Of a stretch of 64,000 bases of DNA, positions 58,871 to 64,000 are shown piece after piece. Made by a program: the position numbers and the translations under genes. The stretch is taken from positions 1,240,001-1,304,000 of the forward strand of contig NZ_JBITMQ010000001.1 of the NCBI RefSeq assembly GCF_044466355.1, read 5' to 3'. The notes beneath the pieces are model-generated. The model was not told where the DNA came from and did no database searches. It saw nothing but the letters and a program-made list of their open reading frames with translations. This DNA is from Actinophytocola sp044466355 (GTDB lineage: Bacteria; Actinomycetota; Actinomycetes; Mycobacteriales; Pseudonocardiaceae). Position 1 is the first letter of the stretch, and every line of letters starts with the position of its first letter.

Positions 58871-59149
58871 TCAGTGCCGGACAGACAACGACGTCGCGGC
58901 CGAGGCCGTCCAGCTCGCGAGCAGTGCCAGGCGTTCCTCGTTCGGGCTGCCCGGCTCGGCGGTGTAGAAGGACAGGTCGTGCAGGGCACGTTTCCCGGCC
59001 GGGAGGTCGAGGGACTGGTAGGTCAGCTCGATCTCACCGACAGCGGGGTGGTGGAGGCGCTTGGTGCCCTCGTGGCGGATGCGGATGTCGTGGGCGCTCC
59101 AGAACGCGCCGAACTCCTCGCTCGCGGTGGACAGTTCGCCGATGAGCTC
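58871..59149 (-). pseudogene. C-terminal remnant of an MmyB-like XRE-family regulator
   Basis: About 92 codons matching the end of the MmyB-type ligand-binding domain found in many actinomycete helix-turn-helix regulators: ELIGELSTASEEFGAFWSAHDIR, HHPAVGEIELTYQSLDLP, YTAEPGSPNEERLALLASW. The DNA-binding domain and first half of the sensor are absent. Homology stops at a GAGCTC palindrome (59144-59149) where the opposite strand becomes the tail of an alcohol dehydrogenase. Confidence 0.72.
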
Positions 59150-59282
59150 ATGCCCGGCATCCTCGACGGCACGATCGAGCCCCGGCAAGGTCTTCGACGC
59201 CACGACCGACCTCGACGGCGTCCCCGCCGGATACCGCGACATGGATGAGCGCAGGAGCCTCAAGGTCCTCATCCGCCCCTGA
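59139..59282 (+). pseudogene. C-terminal remnant of a zinc-type alcohol dehydrogenase, frameshifted
   Basis: The last 48 or so codons of an MDR alcohol dehydrogenase: ELMPGILDGTIEP then, after a one-base shift in a CCCC run at about 59180, GKVFDATTDLDGVPAGYRDM and the terminal SLKVLIRP. The zinc sites and Rossmann fold are gone. It meets the MmyB remnant head-to-head, a second fused pair within 2 kb. Confidence 0.68.
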
Positions 59283-59343
59283 CACCCATCTGGTGCGGAA
59301 CGGTCGCGGACCTCGACCAGACAGCCGCGCTGCTCCTCGATCG

Positions 59344-60615
59344 CTAGCCGAGCCGTTCGTGGGTCTGGTCGGCGGCGCGGATGCCCATCTCGATGGCGCC
59401 GTCCATCCACGCGCTGTTGTAGCTGCCGGAGATGTCGGCACCCGCGAAGTGCACACGTCCTTCCGGGGCGCGAAGGTCGTCGCCGTACGACGTGTGCCAG
59501 CCGGGCGGGGTGGCCATCCACGTACCCCGGGAGTAGGGGTCGGCCTTCCAGTCGTGGGTGAGGACGCCGATGACGCGTGCGTCGGGTGCGTAGTCGCGCA
59601 GCGCCTTCTGGACGGTGCCGGTGGGGTAGGGGTGCGGCAGAACGCTGGGGTCGGCCCCGGCGACGAGGAGACTCTGCCCGTTGTCGGCGAGCTGTTCGGT
59701 CCTGACCCAGGCGAAACCGTCCTCGCGGCCCTCGCCGACGAAGCTGGGGTGGGGCAGTGCGTCGGCCAGCACCCACAGTTTCGCGAGGTTGCCCGGGTGC
59801 CCGTGGGCGGCCGCGGCGGCCTTGGCCGGGTGCAGCGGCGGGTCGAAGGTGATCGTGTGCCAGCAGTTGACGGGCAGCGCCACGACGGCCGCCGCGGCGC
59901 GGTGGGTGTCGCCGGTGTCGGTGATCACGCGGACGTGGTCGTGGTGGTTCTCGACCCGGACGACGCGGGTGCCGCGGCGGATCTCGCAGTCGGCGTCGGC
60001 GGCGATCGCGTCGGTCAACGCGGCCGTGCCGTCCGCGAGGCGGTGCACACACGCCGCGATGTCGGTGAACGGGTTGAAATGGGTGACCATCTCACCGAGC
60101 AGGTGCAGCGCCGACAGCTGGTGCGCGGGGGCGCCGTAGTGCAGCGCCGCCTGCCACGCCAGGCGGTCCCGCACCGCAGGCGCGACGTCCAGCTTGTCGA
60201 GGTAGACGTCGACGGACACGTCCAGTTCGGACGGTCGCGTGTGGACCAGCGTGTCCGCGTGGCGCTCGGCCTCCGCGGTGAGCAGCGCGACGGCCTCGCC
60301 CAGCGCCTCGTCGGTCACGTCCGTCTCCGCGAAGGAGAACGCCTGCGGTTCCGGTGCCGCCGCGAGGGCGAGGCCGTAGCGGCGGACCTCGCCGTGCGTG
60401 TGGGTGTTGCCTTCGCCGCCGAGCCACATGCCGCCGACGTCGACGGCGGTGCCCGCGGCGTCGAACCGGCGGTACCAGGTGCGTCCCCCCAGGCGTTCCC
60501 GTGCTTCGAGGACGAGCGCCGTCCGTCCGTGCTCGCGCAGCCCGCGGGCGGCGACGAGTCCGGACAGGCCGCCGCCGATGATCACCACGTCGTGGCTGGT
60601 GCTGTGGTCGGGCAT
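59344..60615 (-). CDS. Flavin-containing amine oxidase
   Basis: A 423-residue MAO-type flavoprotein: VVIIGGGLSGLVAARGLREHG, LEARERLGGRTW, GGMWLGG and C-terminal VHFAGADISGSYNSAWMDGAI, the FAD-binding end motif. Such enzymes oxidise primary amines to aldehydes (putrescine or tyramine/tryptamine oxidase type). It lies 28 nt after the methyltransferase on the same strand as the decarboxylase and prenyltransferase, so an arylethylamine made by the decarboxylase is its likely substrate (inference). Start ATG at 60615 with CGGAGGAA upstream. Confidence 0.92.
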   Translation of the reverse strand: MPDHSTSHDVVIIGGGLSGLVAARGLREHGRTALVLEARERLGGRTWYRRFDAAGTAVDVGGMWLGGEGNTHTHGEVRRYGLALAAAPEPQAFSFAETDVTDEALGEAVALLTAEAERHADTLVHTRPSELDVSVDVYLDKLDVAPAVRDRLAWQAALHYGAPAHQLSALHLLGEMVTHFNPFTDIAACVHRLADGTAALTDAIAADADCEIRRGTRVVRVENHHDHVRVITDTGDTHRAAAAVVALPVNCWHTITFDPPLHPAKAAAAAHGHPGNLAKLWVLADALPHPSFVGEGREDGFAWVRTEQLADNGQSLLVAGADPSVLPHPYPTGTVQKALRDYAPDARVIGVLTHDWKADPYSRGTWMATPPGWHTSYGDDLRAPEGRVHFAGADISGSYNSAWMDGAIEMGIRAADQTHERLG

Positions 60616-60643
60616 GGCGTTCCTCCGTGGGTTCGGGTGTGGC

Positions 60644-61735
60644 TCAGGCCTGCGCCAGACCGACTTCGAACAGGGTGACCGAGCCGTACGGCTGGACGGC
60701 CTGCCGCAGAGTCAGGCCCGCCTCGCCGAACAACTCCGCGAACTCCCGGTGGCTGCGGGTGCGGGCGTGTCCCATGACGAGCTGGAACAGGTCGACGCTG
60801 CGCCCCAGCTGGAACTCGTTCCCCTGCGCCTCCGGATCCCGGTCGGTGACGCAGTCGACGATCAGCAGCGTGCCGTCCTGCGGCATCGCGCGGGCGACGG
60901 CACGCAGCGCCTGACGGGCTTCGTCGTCGGGCCAGTCCATCAGCACGAAGGACATCAGGTAGGTGTCGTGTCCCGGTGGGACGGCGTCGAACATGTCGCC
61001 GCCCACGGCGTCGGCCCGGTCCGCCAGGCCGTGTTCGGCGAGGTTCTGTTTGGCGGCGTCGACCGTCTCGGGGGTGTCCATCACCGTGCCGCGCAGATGC
61101 GGATGGGCCCGCAGCACCGCGATCAGGTTGTGCCCGAGCCCGCCCGCGACGTCGAAGACGTGCTTCGCGTCGCGGTAGTCGTGCCGCAGGGCGGCGGGGA
61201 TCTGCAACGCGGTGGCCACCGACGACATCCCGCGGTGGAACTCGTCCCGCTCGGCGGGGTTGTTCTCCAGGTAGTCCCAGTAGTGGGGGTTGCCGAGAGC
61301 GATCTGGATGCCGGGCTGCCCGGTCCGCACCGTCCGGGGCAGTTGGGCGAACGAGTTCAGGATCCACGGCGCGGACATGGCCGTCGCCAGCTCGTGCAGC
61401 GACGAGGGGTGGCCGGGGCTGAGCATGCCGCCCATCTCGGTGAGCGTGAAACGGCCGGGCTCCGGTTCGTCGACGACACCGGCGCCGGTGAGCGCCTGGA
61501 GGAGCCTGCGCAGGGCACCGGCGTCACAGCCGAGGCGCCCGGCGAGGTCGGCCGGGTCCTCCGGCCCGCCGCCGGAGAACGCGTCGGCGACGCCGAGCTC
61601 GGCGAAACAGCTGAGGGCCTGCGCGAGCCAGCCGGTCTGGGACAGTTCGATCAGGCGCAGGGCGCGGGGGTCGGTCGCGTTGGTTCCGGTCATGGTGGTC
61701 CACCGCCGTTCGTCGGTCGTTCTCGGTGCGGTCAC
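60644..61735 (-). CDS. Acetylserotonin-O-methyltransferase-like methyltransferase
   Basis: A 363-residue small-molecule methyltransferase with an N-terminal helical dimerisation domain (LIELSQTGWLAQALSCFAELGVAD...LAGRLGCDAGALRRLL). The C-terminal Rossmann domain shows HVFDVAGGLGHNLIAVL, VMDTPETV, GDMFDAVPPG and LMDWPDDEA. GTG at 61735 overlaps the prenyltransferase stop (GTGA); ATG at 61693 is an alternative without coupling. The catalytic His of O-methyltransferases is not evident at the usual place (SFVLMDWPDDEA), so N- or C-methylation is possible. Confidence 0.9.
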   Translation of the reverse strand: MTAPRTTDERRWTTMTGTNATDPRALRLIELSQTGWLAQALSCFAELGVADAFSGGGPEDPADLAGRLGCDAGALRRLLQALTGAGVVDEPEPGRFTLTEMGGMLSPGHPSSLHELATAMSAPWILNSFAQLPRTVRTGQPGIQIALGNPHYWDYLENNPAERDEFHRGMSSVATALQIPAALRHDYRDAKHVFDVAGGLGHNLIAVLRAHPHLRGTVMDTPETVDAAKQNLAEHGLADRADAVGGDMFDAVPPGHDTYLMSFVLMDWPDDEARQALRAVARAMPQDGTLLIVDCVTDRDPEAQGNEFQLGRSVDLFQLVMGHARTRSHREFAELFGEAGLTLRQAVQPYGSVTLFEVGLAQA

Positions 61736-62811
61736 GGCCAGGTCATCGGGACCGGATGGGCTTCCAGCGAGAGGAAGACGGTCAGCCGGTGCTGCCCGGT
61801 GACACCCACGTAGTTGAGCATGTGGCTGTGTTCGGGATCGGTGATGAGCGCGGCGAGGGCGCGTTCACACGGGGCGGGATCGAGCCCGGTGAGCCGGAAC
61901 GCCTCCGTGACCGCCCGGCACCCCTCGGCGTCGTTGTCCATGTTGGGGGAGATCGGCAGGTTCACCGTGCACCGCTGGGGCCGCGCGGCGCTGCTGACGA
62001 GGGTGAAGGTGGTGATCGGCGGTTTCGGCGCGAGTTTCGCGGAGAGCTTCCTGCACACGTCGGCGACCTCGCCCGCGACGTGCTCCTCGGCGGCACCCGC
62101 GAGGTGCTCGAGCTGCTCCGGGACGGCCCCGGCATGGCGCAGGTAGAGCTTCACCCGTGCGTCGTCGGTGTCGCGCAGGTCCAGCGCGACGTACACCAGC
62201 TCACTGTCCAGTTCGGACAGTTCGGGTTCGGCGAGGCGCTGGCGCACGAGCTCCCACTGCTCGGTGAACCCGAGACGGTGCAGGGCTTCCCGGACCACCT
62301 CGTCGGCCCGGTCGCGTCCGTGCGCCTGGGGGTTGAGGTAGATCTTGAACCACGGTGCCCGCTCGTCCTGCCAGACCATGGAGTGGATCGCGGTGAAGGT
62401 GGTCAGCGGCGTCGGCGGGATAAACAGGTCCGCTATCCGGTGGTAGCGCGTCAGGCTCACCTCCGGGCGCCGCCCCAGTGCCTCGGTGACCTCCGTCGCC
62501 GCCCGCAGCCGTTCGGCGGGCGAGCCGTCCGCCCCCATCGGCTCGAACGTCGCCCGCACCTCCGTGCGGTCGCGTTGCCAGCCCATCGAGAGCTCGATCG
62601 GCGCGCCGTCGTTGGATGCCGCCGAGAAGTAGCTCAGCCGCCGGGGGACGGTCCGCGTGCCCCACGGGCGGGTCACGTCACGGAGCAGCGCGGTGGCCTC
62701 GTCGATCCGGTCCCGGCTCGCGCCGACCGCGCCGAACATGCGTGCCAGCTTGTGCTCGGCCACCGCCACATAGGAGTGTTCCTCGGTCCGCGCGTCACCC
62801 GCACCGGTCAT
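61732..62811 (-). CDS. DMATS-type aromatic (indole) prenyltransferase
   Basis: A 359-residue prenyltransferase of the ABBA fold resembling tryptophan dimethylallyltransferases. Visible features are the N-terminal helical region ending RPWGTRTVP, IELSMGWQRDRTEVRATFEP, the basic/aromatic strand ends WFKIYLNPQ and ARVKLYLRHAG that bind diphosphate, and TVNLPISPN. Length fits bacterial members (about 350-400). The ATG at 62811 overlaps the decarboxylase stop by 4 nt. Likely substrate is tryptophan or an indole amine, judged by family and by the decarboxylase partner. Confidence 0.85.
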   Translation of the reverse strand: MTGAGDARTEEHSYVAVAEHKLARMFGAVGASRDRIDEATALLRDVTRPWGTRTVPRRLSYFSAASNDGAPIELSMGWQRDRTEVRATFEPMGADGSPAERLRAATEVTEALGRRPEVSLTRYHRIADLFIPPTPLTTFTAIHSMVWQDERAPWFKIYLNPQAHGRDRADEVVREALHRLGFTEQWELVRQRLAEPELSELDSELVYVALDLRDTDDARVKLYLRHAGAVPEQLEHLAGAAEEHVAGEVADVCRKLSAKLAPKPPITTFTLVSSAARPQRCTVNLPISPNMDNDAEGCRAVTEAFRLTGLDPAPCERALAALITDPEHSHMLNYVGVTGQHRLTVFLSLEAHPVPMTWP

Positions 62812-64000
62812 GCTCCACCTCCGCGTTGGTGTGTCAGGACACGACGCCGGACCGCGTCGTGGATGCCCGCCAGGGCGCCTTCGACCTCGGACCGGTACGT
62901 GGCGGGGTTGAGCACGGTCATCCGCAGGAAGTACCGCCCCCCGACCACGCAGCCGGACAGGTGGGTGCGGCCGTCGTGGTTGATCCGCCGCAGCAGGTCG
63001 CGGTTGTCCTCGTCGGTGCCGTCCGCGAGGCGGAACACCACGGTCGCCAAGCGTGGTGGGGGCCCCACGTCGAGCGCCGGGTCGCCGGCGAGGTCGTCGT
63101 GGGCGAACTCGGCCAGGTCCAGCATGTCGTCGAGGGTTTCGCGGAAGGCCGCGACGCCGTGCAGGTGCAGCGGCAACCACAGCTGCGCCGCCCGGTACTC
63201 GCGGCTGAGTTCGGGACCGAGGTCCGTGTAGGAGGGCAGTGAGTCGTCGTCGAGGTCGGTCATGTAGTCGCCGCGCTGGGAGAACGTCCGGTGCAGGTGC
63301 GCCGCCTCCCGGACCAGCAGGACCCCGGTGCCGAACGGCAGGAACAGGGTCTTCGGCGGGTCGAGCGCGATCGAGTCGGCGCGCCCGATACCGGCGAGCC
63401 GCCGCCCACCCCGTTCGGTGAGCTGGAAGAACCCGCCGTACGCCCCGTCGACGTGGAACCACAGGTCTTCGTCGTCCGCGAGGTCCGCGAGCTCCCCGAG
63501 CGCGTCGATGGCGCCGTTGGCCGTCGTTCCCGCGGTGCCCACCAGCAGGAACGGCAGGCGACCCGCGGCCCGGTCGGCGGCGACCATCCGGCGGGCGGCC
63601 GCCGCGTCCATGCCCCAGTCCGGTGTCATCGGCACCTCACGCAGGGCGGTGGCCGGGAAGCCGGCCACCCGCAGCGCCTTGGCCACGCAGTGATGGGTCT
63701 GCTCGGTGACGTAGACGGTGGCGTCGGCCCTGCTCGTGACGTCGGGAAGGGTGTCGGCCGCGGCCGCGACCGCGATCAGCGTCGACATCGACGTGCCGCT
63801 GGTCATGGTGCCGATGCTGCCGCCGGGTAGCGCGAACAACTCGCACAGCCAGCGCATCAGCGAATGTTCCATGCGCACCAGGTGGGGTGCGTAGTCGGGC
63901 GCGCCCGTCGGGCGGTTGTAACCCGCCGCGAGCATCGCCGCCAATGACCCGGCGGGGAGCCCGCGCGTCGGAAAGAACGCCATGAACCGCGCGGCCCGGT
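62808..64000 (-). CDS. Group II PLP-dependent amino-acid decarboxylase (N-terminus off the right edge)
   Basis: About 397 codons visible; the frame stays open through the window edge (ARF before MAFFP), so the ATG at 63983 is internal and the true start lies outside. Motifs: GTMTSGTSMSTLIA, HHCVAKALRVAG, GTAGTTANGAIDAL, WFHVDGAYGG and the PLP lysine in DPPKTLFLPFG (DPHK in most homologues). Aromatic-L-amino-acid decarboxylases of this group produce tryptamine or tyramine. First visible gene of the prenyltransferase operon. Confidence 0.9.
   Translation of the reverse strand, partial: RAARFMAFFPTRGLPAGSLAAMLAAGYNRPTGAPDYAPHLVRMEHSLMRWLCELFALPGGSIGTMTSGTSMSTLIAVAAAADTLPDVTSRADATVYVTEQTHHCVAKALRVAGFPATALREVPMTPDWGMDAAAARRMVAADRAAGRLPFLLVGTAGTTANGAIDALGELADLADDEDLWFHVDGAYGGFFQLTERGGRRLAGIGRADSIALDPPKTLFLPFGTGVLLVREAAHLHRTFSQRGDYMTDLDDDSLPSYTDLGPELSREYRAAQLWLPLHLHGVAAFRETLDDMLDLAEFAHDDLAGDPALDVGPPPRLATVVFRLADGTDEDNRDLLRRINHDGRTHLSGCVVGGRYFLRMTVLNPATYRSEVEGALAGIHDAVRRRVLTHQRGGGA

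Noticed and set aside
58811..59248. A 145-codon plus-strand frame
   Set aside because: Mostly antisense to the MmyB remnant; only its last part is real, as the frameshifted alcohol dehydrogenase tail.

Overview
The window is very GC-rich and gene-dense. It has GTG starts, many 4-nt ATGA/GTGA stop-start overlaps, lipoproteins, an ESX/type VII-like operon and NRPS genes. This points to an actinomycete, most likely of the Pseudonocardiales (inferred from gene content, not from a marker gene). Nearly every base is coding and no gene-free stretch exceeds about 210 bases. LAYOUT. 1-3599: selenocysteine machinery (selB cut by the left edge, selA, tRNA-Sec, selD) with no selenoprotein beside it. 3695-7438: a compact operon with two unrelated-looking six-cysteine mini-peptides that share a leader-like N-terminus. 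Around them are a dedicated ABC exporter, a MauE-like redox membrane protein, a TlpA/MauD-like membrane thioredoxin and a tiny S26 signal peptidase. I read this as a system for disulfide-stapled exported peptides. 7641-8492: a secreted protein with 53-residue repeats. 8557-11253: miscellaneous (NmrA-like, DUF72, unknown). 11350-14347: a type VII-type operon (YbaB, EspC-like, WXG-like, EndoU nuclease toxin, candidate immunity protein). 14417-15714: PadR regulator and alpha/beta hydrolase with an autoregulatory-looking dyad. 15779-25159: beta-glucan/oligosaccharide locus (GH3, GH16, solute-binding lipoprotein, LacI regulator, FAD oxidoreductase, two permeases). 25290-26205: small secreted proteins flanking a 146-bp block made only of G and C runs. 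26395-34910: two divergent operons for uptake and beta-oxidation-like breakdown of a carboxylic acid (LysR, CoA-transferase, enoyl-CoA hydratase, two acyl-CoA dehydrogenases, TctCBA), sharing a mirror-symmetric promoter region. 35008-39658: a two-component system with a short LpqB-like lipoprotein, bracketed by a membrane acyltransferase and an SGNH lipoprotein that look like a split OatA. Both outer genes carry the same GCGACA-N5-GCGACA direct repeat exactly 44 nt before the start codon. 39699-54917: an NRPS locus unusually rich in class II aminoacyl-tRNA-synthetase relatives. It has an OB-fold AspRS/AsnRS-like protein, an MccF-like serine peptidase, a catalytic-core-only AsnRS-like enzyme and a caspase/CHAT-like protease with a zinc ribbon. 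It continues with an MFS exporter, A-PCP, P450, A-PCP-C, a methyltransferase and an archaeal-type AspRS. I propose a product acting at aspartyl/asparaginyl-tRNA synthesis, with MccF-like and AspRS-based self-protection. 55047-56846: gamma-glutamyltransferase. 56909-59282: a gene graveyard in which two pairs of divergent genes have been fused through their lost N-termini. 59344-64000: an indole/aromatic alkaloid-type set (PLP decarboxylase cut by the right edge, DMATS-type prenyltransferase, methyltransferase, flavin amine oxidase). All functional calls are from reading motifs by eye; no database search was run.
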